This document shows, piece after piece, positions 8,923-17,365 of a DNA stretch of 64,000 nt. The notes beneath the pieces were generated by a model. That model worked only from the letters and a program-made list of their open reading frames with translations, was not told where the DNA came from and searched no databases. Source of the stretch: Cytobacillus sp. IB215665 (GTDB lineage: Bacteria > Bacillota > Bacilli > Bacillales > SM2101); the NCBI RefSeq assembly GCF_033963835.1, contig NZ_JAXBME010000010.1:62001-126000 (forward strand). Reading direction: 5' to 3'. A program made the translations under genes and the position numbers. How positions within the stretch are numbered: position 1 is the stretch's first letter; each line of letters opens with the position of its first letter.

Positions 8923-8962
8923 AGACGCTTTTCAGTAATGATACTGAAAAGCGTCTTTATTT
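8923..8962 (+). terminator. intrinsic terminator with 15-bp perfect stem
   Basis: AGACGCTTTTCAGTA pairs exactly with TACTGAAAAGCGTCT around an ATGA loop, followed by a T-rich stretch. Confidence 0.8.
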
Positions 8963-9079
8963 GTTAACTTCTTTCCTCGCTCTTAATTCTATAGTGTAAA
9001 ATTAGTAGGAGAAATGTGTGTAAATAGGAAAAAATGAAATATTTAAAGTGTATATATTGTGGTGGTATGATGAACTAAT

Positions 9080-9688
9080 TTTACGTTTCTAAAACAACTA
9101 ATTGATATAAGAGTAGATGATATCTCTTTATTGTTAGATTCTTTGTCTGTATGGAACAAAACGGATTCCTTTTTTAGAAGGAGATTTGATTTAAATAAGA
9201 TTGGAGTTATAGGACACTCATTGGGCGGAGCAACAATATATGACCTGGCTAGTAGAGATGCACGAATTAAAGCAGGAATAATACTGGGTGGTCGTTTGCA
9301 TTTAATCTCTCATTATAAAATGGGTAAACCCTTCATATCAATTTGACATGAAAACTCATCCTATGAGCAGATGAAACAAATGTGGAGTAAAGAGGTTGCA
9401 GAAGCATATAGTAATGGGCAACAATTATTATATGGTGCATAATCAGGAAATAAATTATTTCTTAAAGAAAAGGTTCAGATCACATGTCATTTACTGATGT
9501 ACCAATAATTTTTAGCAATAATGGATAATCTAGATGAGTCAATAAAAGTGCTTCACGATACAATAAATGATATAATTATTGCTTTCTTTAAAGAATTTTT
9601 AAGTTGTAAAGATACTTCTTTTTCTGAGTTGATTAATAGTAAAACGCCAAATATAAACGTAATCGATTGTAAAGGGGAAATAGTGTGA
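9080..9688 (+). pseudogene. decayed alpha/beta hydrolase (PAF-acetylhydrolase-like)
   Basis: The pieces read in order across several stops and frame changes. The first contains the nucleophile elbow GHSLGG (about 9212-9229) with ATIYDLASRDARIKAGI. Next, HENSSYEQMKQMWSKEVAEA continues after the stop at 9346. Then GSDHMSFTDVPI carries the likely catalytic histidine, and last comes a C-terminal helix region, LDESIKVLHDTINDIIIAFF. The N-terminal half of the enzyme is missing. The order and spacing match PAF-acetylhydrolase/dienelactone-hydrolase-like proteins. It is non-functional as written. Confidence 0.75.
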
Positions 9689-10079
9689 TACAAAGTTGAT
9701 TGTAATACAAAAACCCACATTGTTTTGTAGTTACATTTAATCATTAAATGTGCTTTTCTAAAAAAAGTGCTGTACAATTCGTGGGTTGATCTTCCGCAAT
9801 CTGGTGCATTTAAATTCTTGTCTTTTGGAAGGGACCATAGATGCTAATAATGATATTTATAATGATTCATAGCTTTCATATTACAGAAACCCTAAATAAG
9901 GGAAGTGGAGTGTGTGAAATTGGTGAAAAGACAAGAGCTTGAAGAAATATATAATTCTAATCTTTGTATCAATACTTAGTTACTTTAAAATTTCTTTCAA
10001 TAAATCTTAAGTAAACATTGAAGTTAGTAAGCATAATAAAAACAATAAGTTCTATTCATTTGTATGGAGGTTTAATAAA
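9689..10079. other. intergenic stretch with gene fragments
   Basis: The stretch contains a small palindrome near 9725-9750 (ACATTTAAT/ATTAAATGT type). There is a short GTG frame near 9914 behind AAGTGGAGTGT that encodes about 21 residues and stops, probably a truncated gene start. The ribosome-binding site TATGGAGG at its right end belongs to the deaminase gene. Nothing else was recognised. Confidence 0.35.
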
Positions 10080-10535
10080 ATGACGAGAAATGATGAATAT
10101 TTTATGAAACAAGCACTGGATATCGCTTTTCAAGCTAGAACGGCAGGAAATGAACCTTTTGGAGCTATATTAGTAAAAGGTGATGAAGTAGTGATGATTG
10201 GGGAAAACAAAATTAATACTTTGTGTGATCCAACTTACCATGCTGAAATTGGACTTATTAGAAAATTTTGTTCTGAACATAATATTTTTGAACTAAGTCA
10301 ATATAGTCTTTATACTAGTTGTGAACCTTGTGTAATGTGCTCAGGAGCTATGGTTTGGTCCAATCTCGGAAAAATAGTATACAGTGTATCTCACGATCAA
10401 TTAGCAAAAATAGCAGGTAGTAACATTATGATATCATGCAAAGAAGTATTTGAAAAAAGTCCTCAAAAACCAGTAGTGGTAGAGAAAGTACTAAATGAAG
10501 AGGGATTAAAAGTATTTGAAGGATATAAATTTTAA
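10080..10535 (+). CDS. nucleoside deaminase (cytidine/deoxycytidylate deaminase superfamily)
   Basis: A 151-residue enzyme carrying the zinc-deaminase signature: HAE at residues 54-56 and PCVMC at 83-87, which give the zinc ligands and the catalytic glutamate. The N-terminal QALDIAFQARTAGNEPFGAILVK is typical of guanine deaminase/TadA-like nucleoside deaminases (hydrolytic deamination of a purine or pyrimidine base). Length and motif spacing are normal. ATG follows TATGGAGG. The exact substrate cannot be read from the sequence. No nucleotide-metabolism genes are adjacent. Confidence 0.85.
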   Translation: MTRNDEYFMKQALDIAFQARTAGNEPFGAILVKGDEVVMIGENKINTLCDPTYHAEIGLIRKFCSEHNIFELSQYSLYTSCEPCVMCSGAMVWSNLGKIVYSVSHDQLAKIAGSNIMISCKEVFEKSPQKPVVVEKVLNEEGLKVFEGYKF

Positions 10536-10565
10536 ATCAGAAACATCTAGAAGGAAGATATTAGA

Positions 10566-10718
10566 GTGACCGACCTCAAAATATGGATTTGTTTTCTACA
10601 CAATTGCATTATTGGTTTGTTGTTGTATGACTTTACTGATACTAGGGATTATGGGTGGCAAATGACAATCTTATTGTTAGGGCAGCTGTTTGTAAAAAAT
10701 TACAGCAATGTATTATAA
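10566..10718 (+). CDS. possible small membrane protein, 50 aa
   Basis: GTG at 10566 follows GAAGGAAG at a loose distance. The 50-residue product has two hydrophobic stretches (LHNCIIGLLLYDF and MTILLLGQLF). No family is recognised. It is tightly placed between the deaminase and the zinc-ribbon gene. It could be a relic. Confidence 0.3.
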   Translation: MTDLKIWICFLHNCIIGLLLYDFTDTRDYGWQMTILLLGQLFVKNYSNVL

Positions 10719-10745
10719 TCCTTCCTTGATAAAGGGGAATTTGTT

Positions 10746-10946
10746 ATGTTCTTAAAAGAATTTTTTGATAAAGAATTACAATGTACAAACTGTGATCGTA
10801 CTCTTAGTTCAGGTGATGAGATATTTATTAGTCTCACATTACCAAATGAGCGTAAGATGCCTATTGGAGTTTTGGATAAAGTGTTAAGTAAGCATTCAAA
10901 TAAAGTACATTGTAAAACCTGCTATGAAAGAATAAAGCTATCTTAG
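10746..10946 (+). CDS. small putative zinc-ribbon protein, 66 aa
   Basis: ATG follows AAAGGGGAATTTGTT. The protein has two cysteine pairs: CTNC at about residues 13-16 and CKTC at 56-59, preceded by VH. This spacing fits a single structural zinc site. Between them lies a beta-rich segment, GDEIFISLTLP. Similar small Bacillus proteins are often mis-annotated as Fe3+-hydroxamate transporter components, but no transport function is visible here. Confidence 0.6.
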   Translation: MFLKEFFDKELQCTNCDRTLSSGDEIFISLTLPNERKMPIGVLDKVLSKHSNKVHCKTCYERIKLS

Positions 10947-11034
10947 TTATAAATAATTAATTCTTCTAAATCACTTCATAAAAACCCATTTAAAATACGT
11001 CAACTAAAAATAACTGAGCTTCTTCTTTATAACG

Positions 11035-11083
11035 AAAAAAGTCCATTTTCTCTTTTTTTATACTGAGAGGTTGGGCTTTTTAA
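11035..11083 (+). terminator. probable intrinsic terminator
   Basis: AAAAAGTCCA and TGGGCTTTTT can pair over 10 bp (one G-T pair), with the T-run at the right end. It lies about 90 bp after the zinc-ribbon gene. Confidence 0.5.
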
Positions 11084-11248
11084 TATTGTAATTTTCTTAA
11101 CGTTGTATAGCCACTTTTCCTGACCCTACTCATAGTATGTAGCAACTATATTTCGATTACTATGTAAAGAAGATAACTATTAATGCAGGGAAACATGGAA
11201 GATTCTAGAATAGATAATTATTAACAATAGTATAAAAGAGGTGAAAAG

Positions 11249-11881
11249 ATGGATACCGAATTACTAAAAGAAAGGGTTGAAACGATCATTTCTTGCATTA
11301 AACAGACAGGTGGAGAAGTTCAGGTGTTGTTATAGATGAACCATCTTCTCTTGAACAAATTATCCAAACAGAGGAGCAGCTTGGTGTTAAATTGCCTAGA
11401 AGCTTTAAGAAAGTTCTTATGGAGTGTTTAGGTAATTATAGCTTACGTTGGTTTTTACGAGACGATATGGAACAACCATGTGAATTTATGGATATTTTTT
11501 GTAGAACACCTAACTGGAGTTTAGAATTTTTGTCTCCTGATCCTGAGGATGATATGATGCTGTATGGCATAATAAATTAGCATTCTGGAGGTCGGAAATG
11601 GTGATTATTTAGCATTTGATATGAAAGACGATATTGATGAATCATTTATCTCAGGGCATGAAGATGGAGAAGGGCATGGTTATAAGCTAGCTGATAATGT
11701 CATTGAATTTATTGAGAGTTGGTCAAGGTTAGGTTTTGTAGTGTGTGAGGATGCTCAATTCTTACCGTTCACAACAAACCCTATTAGTGATATAAATGCA
11801 GTAAGAGGGTTTAGAGCTTGGTTGGGACTAGATGCTCCAACGGGCATTGAAAGAAAATATAAACCAACGCCGAGTTTATGA
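11249..11881 (+). pseudogene. frameshifted SMI1/KNR4 (SUKH) family gene
   Basis: ATG at 11249 follows AGAGGTGAAAAG. Three frame segments must be joined: MDTELLKERVETIISCIKQ; then IDEPSSLEQIIQTEEQLGVK with LPRSFKKVLMECLGNYSLRW; then HNKLA and LEVGNGDYLAFDMKDDIDE, running to a stop at 11881. The order matches SUKH proteins (LP.SFK..L, GNGDYLAFD, a C-terminal helix with FI.SW..L). At least two indels are present, at about 11320-11330 and 11555-11600. SUKH proteins often act as immunity proteins to nuclease or deaminase toxins, but no toxin gene is nearby. Confidence 0.75.
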
Positions 11882-12371
11882 GTCTATATAATTCCTTGGT
11901 AGCCTTTTTTATATACAATAATATTAAATTTTATAGGAAATCAAATAATACATACTGTTACGCCCAACGTCAAAGCTTATCGAATAAAAGAGCTCATTAG
12001 TATTTTAAGGGAGATAATACTAGGAAATAGCAGGGCAGTCTAGGTCAAAAAACAAAATAAAATTAACTGAAAATTCTGTTTTGTATGCAATGCTAGTTAT
12101 TCTTTTTAGTATCAATATTAAGGAGTGGAGTGGGAATATTGATTGGGGAGTTACAAGTATTATGATAATTTGGAACTATATGATTCTGTAATCGAAGAAA
12201 TAAGTATTAGCCATCGAAAGAAGAGTGTTATAAGGAAAAAATTACTTATTAGTATTTTTTGAAATTGTACATAGGAGCTTTTTCTTAACGGATTGTGAAA
12301 CAAATCAGGTTCAGAAAAGTAATAATAAGCTATAGAAAAATAGTAGATTAGTTAAGGGAGATGTAATAAAT
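11882..12371. other. intergenic stretch with a hydrophobic ORF relic
   Basis: Around 12025-12195 a frame with no usable start codon encodes roughly 50 hydrophobic residues (NSVLYAMLVILFSINIKEW, then TSIMIIWNYMIL). It opens just after a stop, so it is probably a gene remnant. The final bases hold the ribosome-binding site AAGGGAGATG of the next gene. Confidence 0.35.
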
Positions 12372-13406
12372 TTGGAAATTAAATATAGTAATGTTACTAA
12401 GAATTTTAGAAGGTTAAAATTAATAGGTATAGCTTTGATTACTATTATTCTACTTACATTGGTGTCTGGTTTTTTGTATGAACATATCAGTTACAAAAAT
12501 GTTAAAACCAACTTTCCTCCAGATGGAAAAATGATAGATGTCGGAGGTCGAGATATACATGTGAATATTCAAGGGGAAAAAACGAATCTGCCACCTGTTG
12601 TTATTGAAGCAGGAGCTGGTTCATGGTCCGATGATTGGTCATACGTCCAGAAAGAGCTATCAAAGCATACCGAAGTAATTACTTATGACCGAGCAGGGCT
12701 TGGGTGGAGTGAGCCACCTCCAAATGGATATAGTATCGATACCACAATTAATGATTTAAGTAAAATTCTCGAATATTCTAATATTGACACCCCTGTAATA
12801 TTAGTGGGGCATTCCCTTGGAGGACTTTATACTCGTCTCTTTACAGATAAGTATCCAGATAAGGTTTCAGGCTTAGTTCTTGTTGATGCACGAAATGAAT
12901 ATTTTACAGAAAAAGCTACTACATTTAATGATGTGTATTTTGAGTCACAAGACCAAGCAATATATCGTATATTATCGCAATTTGGAATTATACGCCTATT
13001 TGGGGAGGGAATGCTTGGCGATGCAATTCCCGATTACCTTTCAGCAGAAAAGCAGGTCAATGTTCAATATGACTCTGATTTTTTCAAAATAACCGATGAA
13101 GAATTCAAACAATTAAGATCATTAGAGAAGCTATTGAAGGATACTCAACACCTAGATGATAAGCCCCTACTAATTATTACACTAAGTGATACTGATAGAG
13201 AAATGATATTAGGTACAATGGGATTAGGATTTTCAGAAGAAGAGGCAATTTTCATCGATCAGCAATGGAAAGATGCTCAAAAACAACAAGCCGATATAAC
13301 CAACAATAGTGAGCTTATTTTAGTCCCAAATAGCGGTCACAATATGATGTTTGACCAACCTGATGCAATTATTGAAGCTATTTTGAAAATGGCTGGTGAA
13401 TTATAA
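12372..13406 (+). CDS. membrane-anchored alpha/beta hydrolase
   Basis: A 344-residue protein with an N-terminal transmembrane anchor at about residues 17-39. An alpha/beta-hydrolase domain follows: oxyanion region IEAGAGSWSDDW, then ITYDRAGLGWSEPP, nucleophile elbow VGHSLGG, and a late SGHNMMFDQP carrying the catalytic histidine. An aspartate in the DTDR segment before it may complete the triad. The start is TTG at 12372, chosen because AAGGGAGATG lies at proper distance. The family contains esterases, lipases and haloperoxidase-like enzymes, so the substrate is unknown. The catalytic domain probably faces outward. Confidence 0.82.
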   Translation: MEIKYSNVTKNFRRLKLIGIALITIILLTLVSGFLYEHISYKNVKTNFPPDGKMIDVGGRDIHVNIQGEKTNLPPVVIEAGAGSWSDDWSYVQKELSKHTEVITYDRAGLGWSEPPPNGYSIDTTINDLSKILEYSNIDTPVILVGHSLGGLYTRLFTDKYPDKVSGLVLVDARNEYFTEKATTFNDVYFESQDQAIYRILSQFGIIRLFGEGMLGDAIPDYLSAEKQVNVQYDSDFFKITDEEFKQLRSLEKLLKDTQHLDDKPLLIITLSDTDREMILGTMGLGFSEEEAIFIDQQWKDAQKQQADITNNSELILVPNSGHNMMFDQPDAIIEAILKMAGEL

Positions 13407-13492
13407 ACACTACAAAGGAGTGAGCTTAATTAAATACACAGATTTAATGTGATATACTCCGTAACAGCTCTCTTTAATAGGTTAATAAAAGT

Positions 13493-13520
13493 AGCCGTTC
13501 CATATAGGGATGGCTTTTTC
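13493..13520 (+). terminator. intrinsic terminator after the hydrolase gene
   Basis: AGCCGTTCC pairs with GGGATGGCT (9 bp with G-T pairs) around ATATA, followed by a T5 run. Confidence 0.65.
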
Positions 13521-13589
13521 ATTCCGTAAATTCTGTTGAGTTGTTAATAAAAAGAAATATCATTGGTAGACTTTAAATTTTGAAGATCT

Positions 13590-13745
13590 GTTTTTTATTT
13601 TAGCCTGTTTTCTTATAGAATGTTGTTTTTTATACAAAAAAATAAACACGTATACAACTAGGTTTCGGGGCATCTTTACTTTTATAAAACGATGACTGAT
13701 GAGTAAAACGACGTTTTTATCTATAAAGTTTACGAAAAGAACCTT
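13590..13745 (-). repeat. MITE-like dispersed repeat, copy A
   Basis: Read on the minus strand it begins TTCTTTTCGTAAACTTT and has an inner AAGATGCCCCGAAAC. It ends with AAAAAACAACATTCTATAAG and GAAAACAGGCT. The same order of blocks occurs in the copies at 29601, 38925, 41211, 58996 and 63541. It carries no coding sequence. Confidence 0.65.
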
Positions 13746-14015
13746 AATTTATATAGAAATTTAATACATTTATATGGCATGTAGGTGATATAGAGCGTTT
13801 ACAATATATGTTTGGTAGGATGTTGAAGCATTTGCTAGCAATTGTAAGAATCGCTCATATGAGTATTAATGATCGTATTCAATTCAATGAGGTTGCTAGT
13901 GAGGCGTGTAAATGGTGTTTTCGCAAACTTAAGTAGTTCTGTAGACTATTAACTGTATCTTTAGAAAGAGACCTAAAATAAACATTTTTAATAAAAACTG
14001 GAGTGGTAAGAGTAG
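13746..14015. other. intergenic stretch with a short unassigned frame
   Basis: An ATG frame at 13808-13936 encodes 42 residues (MFGRMLKHLLAIVRIAHMS, ending CKWCFRKLK). It has no ribosome-binding site and no recognised family. It may be the tail of a lost gene. Nothing else was seen before proC. Confidence 0.3.
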
Positions 14016-14840
14016 ATGTTACAAAACGAAAAGGTTGCATTTTTAGGTGCTGGTTCAATGGCAGAAGCTATGATATCAGGGCTGATTTATACAAAGAAGA
14101 TTCCAAATAGCCATATCATTGTAAGTAATCAAAGTAATATGGAAAGACTACGCACACTTGAGGATAGATACGGGATTCGTGGAGATACAAAGGATGATAT
14201 CAATTTTTCTGAAATAGATTTTTTTGTTTTAGCTATGAAGCCAAAAGATGCGGAATCAGCTCTAACATTTTTAAAGAATAAAATAAAACCGAATCAAGTT
14301 ATTTTATCAGTAATGGCAGGTATCACAACAACTTTTATAGAGGAACGATTAAATGAAGGACAGCAAGTAATAAGAGTAATGCCAAATACTTCTAGTATGG
14401 TAAGAGAATCGGCAACTGGGGTGTCTACTGGATCTAATGTTGAAATGGACAAAGTAATGATAGTAAAGCAAATATTAGAGTGCTTTGGTGAAGTTTACTT
14501 TATTGAGGAAGAGAAAATGGATCTATTTACTGGAATTGCCGGCAGTGGTCCAGCTTATTTTTACTATTTAATAGAACAAATTGAACGAGCAGCAGTTGAC
14601 GGGGGTATAGAAGAAGAAACAGCACGAAAAATTAGTGTTCAAACAATGCTAGGTGCATCTAAAATGATTATGGAACGAGACGAATCTCCATCAAAGTTAA
14701 GAGAAAATGTAACATCTCCAAATGGAACAACACAAGCTGGGTTAGATGCGTTACAAAAATTTGGCGGAGGCAAGGCAATTAAGCAAGCAGTCAAAACAGC
14801 TGCAAAACGATCAAAGGAAATTAATAAAGAGTATCTATAA
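14016..14840 (+). CDS. proC: pyrroline-5-carboxylate reductase
   Basis: A 274-residue protein of normal length for the family. It reduces 1-pyrroline-5-carboxylate to L-proline with NAD(P)H, the last step of proline synthesis, in the cytosol. The Rossmann glycine motif FLGAGSMAEA lies at residues 9-18. The conserved C-terminal signature contains GSGPAYFYYLIE and ENVTSPNGTTQAGLDAL. It stands alone rather than next to proA/proB, which is common in Bacillus where several paralogues (proG, proH, proI) exist, so the exact paralogue is uncertain. ATG follows GGAGTGGTAAGAGTAG. Confidence 0.92.
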   Translation: MLQNEKVAFLGAGSMAEAMISGLIYTKKIPNSHIIVSNQSNMERLRTLEDRYGIRGDTKDDINFSEIDFFVLAMKPKDAESALTFLKNKIKPNQVILSVMAGITTTFIEERLNEGQQVIRVMPNTSSMVRESATGVSTGSNVEMDKVMIVKQILECFGEVYFIEEEKMDLFTGIAGSGPAYFYYLIEQIERAAVDGGIEEETARKISVQTMLGASKMIMERDESPSKLRENVTSPNGTTQAGLDALQKFGGGKAIKQAVKTAAKRSKEINKEYL

Positions 14841-14909
14841 ATGTAGGAGCAGTTCATCTTTTCATAAACATGGTTCGCAAATTAAAAAAAGTGATACTGA
14901 GGTGAATAG

Positions 14910-15038
14910 ATGGCATTTAAAAAGAAATGGGATGAATTATCCGACTCAGAAAAACGAGGATATATTAGAGGATTAAGAATCTTATCATACCTTGTAATCG
15001 TAATTGCATTGTGGATTATTGTGACTCTTATTAAGTAA
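14910..15038 (+). CDS. small single-pass membrane protein, 42 aa
   Basis: ATG at 14910 follows TGAGGTGAATAG. The product has a charged amphipathic N-terminus (MAFKKKWDELSDSEKRGYIR) and then one hydrophobic helix ending ALWIIVTLIK. A 5'-truncated relative lies at 6983-7069, which supports it as a real gene family. Function unknown. It starts 69 bp after proC. Confidence 0.6.
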   Translation: MAFKKKWDELSDSEKRGYIRGLRILSYLVIVIALWIIVTLIK

Positions 15039-15118
15039 ACATATTAAAAACTGTGTTCAATGATAAAACATGAAAAAGTATTGAAGCATCATACACCCAG
15101 TCAAGTTATGAATATCGA

Positions 15119-15127
15119 CATAAGATA
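15119..15127 (+). promoter_or_regulatory. possible sigma-K-like -10 box
   Basis: CATAAGATA fits the CATAnnnTA pattern of the mother-cell sigma-K -10 element and lies about 33 nt before the coat-like gene start. No convincing -35 AC at the right spacing was found. Confidence 0.3.
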
Positions 15128-15159
15128 TCATAATAATCTGGGAAGTTGGAGGTTAAATG

Positions 15160-15561
15160 ATGAGTCAATATAAGAAAGTTAGTTCTTGTTGTGGAAGTTC
15201 AATTCAAAAAGAAAATAAGTGTGATTGTCCGTGTCAATTAATCGTGGAAGATGCAGTTATAATGTACATGCTACAACAAGGGCAAACAGCTCAATTTTAC
15301 GATGGTAGGGCAGTAGATCTTCATGGCGAAGTCTGTATCAATTTGGTAGGCAATGTAGTACAAGGAGGAGAATTAGACGTAAATTTTACTACAAACGGTA
15401 TAGTACAAACCGTAACGCTAGATACAGTTAGTTTTAACAAACTTTTTTCCTTTGAAAACGTAACGAAAGTAGAAGCGACATGTAAAGTGCAAGGGCCAGA
15501 TGATATGTGTATGGGGGAATTGATTATTGATGGGATGACAGTTCCTTGTAAAACACATTAA
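15160..15561 (+). CDS. spore coat-like cysteine-rich protein
   Basis: A 133-residue protein with a cysteine-rich N-terminus (SSCCGSSIQKENKCDCPCQL) and a beta-rich body with more cysteines (EVCINL, EATCKVQ, DMCMGE, PCKTH). Small cysteine-rich proteins with this composition are typical of Bacillus spore coats or exosporia, where they cross-link by disulfides. GGAGG at 15148-15152 favours the second ATG (15160) over the first (15157). A sigma-K-like -10 upstream is consistent with late mother-cell expression. I do not recognise a named family, so the coat assignment rests on composition and context. Confidence 0.55.
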   Translation: MSQYKKVSSCCGSSIQKENKCDCPCQLIVEDAVIMYMLQQGQTAQFYDGRAVDLHGEVCINLVGNVVQGGELDVNFTTNGIVQTVTLDTVSFNKLFSFENVTKVEATCKVQGPDDMCMGELIIDGMTVPCKTH

Positions 15562-15809
15562 CTTGAAATTTTTTTCAACATAATAAAATAACATGAGATG
15601 GTAAGTGGTAATAGAGGCTTAGCTACTAATGGAATGACAACATGAAAATACTATTCAACTATAGGCGCAAATCTGCAATCTAGATAGGCGTTTTTTTCTT
15701 TTTAGGACAAATTGTGGAATAAGGAGTTGTTAAAATATTTAATATTTGAAATAATGTGTAATCAGGGAGCATTATAACAAAGGAAAACTAGTTTATGGAG
15801 GCTTAAGTG

Positions 15810-16004
15810 ATGACTGCTGTAGGAATGTTAGGGATGACACTTGATGGAGAATGGCAAGAGAAATATCATTTACCGTTATCTCTAATAGAAAAATTAATAA
15901 ATGAATTTAATCCTGATGTAATATGTGGTGAAGTTCATACAGACAGTTGGGATCCATACATTAGGGAAGTGCTAAAGGTATTTATGGAGAAGAAAAGAGC
16001 CTAA
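15810..16004 (+). pseudogene. probable 5' fragment of a longer gene
   Basis: ATG at 15810 follows TATGGAGGCTTAAGTG. The 64 residues (VGMLGMTLDGEWQEKYHLP, SLIEKLINEFNPDVICGEV, then DSWDPYIREVL) read like the start of a larger enzyme-like protein and end abruptly before the P-loop gene. The good ribosome-binding site with an abrupt end suggests truncation. Function not recognised. Confidence 0.45.
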
Positions 16005-16031
16005 TAAAAAGTAAAGAACGTAAGGGGAATT

Positions 16032-16598
16032 ATGAAAAGATTAGCTATTATCACAGTAGGTAAAACTCATAGTGGAAAAACTACATTTGCAAAAGCTTTA
16101 GAGAAAAAGTTAAATAATTCTTTTGTAATGGATCAAGATAACCATGCTGAATTTATAAATACATATTACGAGAAGCTACAACCAAAACAAGGACCTAACA
16201 TTCTAAAGCATTCTATCTCAACCTTAATTGTTAATTATGCCAAAGAACACACGGACTTTCATATTATTTCTTGCAGTGCAAATCGAACTAGAAAAGGGAG
16301 AAAGTTTTTGCTGGAGGAAATATATGATAAAGATGAGTTTGTACGTATATTGGTTCATTTTGATATTCCAGATGAAATTCTCTATGACCGTGTTATTCAT
16401 AGTCAACGAAGTACAAATATATTCAGGGGACCTTATTCAAATTTTAAGGAAGTGCTCTTGAGACAACAGGCTGAATCACAATTAGATGGTGTTGTTGATC
16501 CAGAAGAGGGAGATGCAGATCATTTATTTATAATTAAAGATAACAAGGAAGTTGATTCTGTTATTAAAGAAATCGTTCATATTTCTAAATCTTTATGA
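16032..16598 (+). CDS. P-loop NTPase / kinase-like ATP-binding protein
   Basis: A 188-residue protein with a Walker A motif GKTHSGKTT at about residues 10-18. A charged helix follows, then a segment LVHFDIPDEILYDRV and an RSTN region resembling the LID of zeta-toxin/gluconate-kinase-like small kinases. Such proteins phosphorylate small molecules or nucleotides with ATP. ATG follows AAGGGGAATT. The neighbours (a truncated gene and mnt genes) give no pathway clue. Confidence 0.75.
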   Translation: MKRLAIITVGKTHSGKTTFAKALEKKLNNSFVMDQDNHAEFINTYYEKLQPKQGPNILKHSISTLIVNYAKEHTDFHIISCSANRTRKGRKFLLEEIYDKDEFVRILVHFDIPDEILYDRVIHSQRSTNIFRGPYSNFKEVLLRQQAESQLDGVVDPEEGDADHLFIIKDNKEVDSVIKEIVHISKSL

Positions 16599-16698
16599 GT
16601 TGTTTCCATTTTAGCATTCAGCAAACGGGGGCTTTTCTTGAAGACTATTTTTATTCTCTCTTTTAAGATTATTATAATTCGAGTCTTCTGCAATATGA

Positions 16699-16730
16699 CG
16701 CTAATCTAAAATAAGATTAGCGAATTTTTC
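16699..16730 (+). terminator. intrinsic terminator
   Basis: CGCTAATCT and AGATTAGCG form a perfect 9-bp stem around a six-base loop, followed by AATTTTTC. Confidence 0.8.
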
Positions 16731-17150
16731 TATTATAGCTCAATATTATGGAAGTTTGAAATCTAGAAAGTCTAATAATCATACTGTTTATATGCTTCAT
16801 TTTGGGAAGAGAGCAATTGAGAAGTTGAATGGAAAAGTTTCAACTTATAAATGTAGATAACCTATCATTTCAATTAAAAGAAAAACATAACTTCGAGTGA
16901 CAACAATAATGGGAGAAATATTTGATAAACAGGACTCACTGAAACATACGTTTCTGTATTGAAAAGAATAGGATGAAAAAGTTTCTAAAGTTCGTTAGTG
17001 GAAAGACAAAACAATATAAAGGAAATCAACAAATGTCTTAACAAGACTATAGGCTTCAATGAACATTTATGAGGATTTGACAATTAATCTGTAATAATCA
17101 TATGATACAGTTGGATATATGTTGTTAACTGATTAATAATGAATTTCATT
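16731..17150. other. intergenic stretch upstream of the manganese operon
   Basis: About 420 bp with no recognised gene. A short ATG frame near 16910 (MGEIFDKQDSLKHTFLY) stops quickly and has no family match. It may be decayed coding sequence. Confidence 0.35.
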
Positions 17151-17151
17151 A

Positions 17152-17197
17152 TTGACAAATGGGCATATCTTTTGATAAAGTTTCCTTAGGGAAAAAC
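17152..17197 (+). promoter_or_regulatory. mnt promoter with MntR-like operator
   Basis: A -35 TTGACA (17152-17157) and a -10-like TAAAGT (17176-17181, 18-bp spacing) are overlapped by the palindrome AGTTTCCTTAGGGAAAAA (17179-17196). Its reverse strand reads TTTTTCCCTAAGGAAACT, close to the Bacillus MntR site TTTGCCTTAAGGAAAC known from the mntA and mntH promoters. Binding by Mn-loaded MntR there would block the polymerase. The leader to the start codon is about 170 nt. Confidence 0.6.
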
Positions 17198-17365
17198 AAT
17201 TGTCTTTGACTATTTAATTGGCGGTAATGAAAATGTATTTTAAACTTCCTATATTATTGGGCTAATTTAATAAAAATAGCTATAGAACATTATTTTTTTG
17301 TTCGAAAGTTGCACTAGTCCAATAAAATAGCGTTAATCAAAAACAGATAAAGCGGAGGGTTTAAT

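Noticed and set aside
9553-9777. Minus-strand 74-residue frame
   Set aside because: It lies opposite the C-terminal part of the decayed hydrolase and lacks a start context.
11249-11881. Toxin-immunity locus around the SUKH gene
   Set aside because: The gene is broken by frameshifts, and no polymorphic toxin or secretion-linked partner is present nearby.
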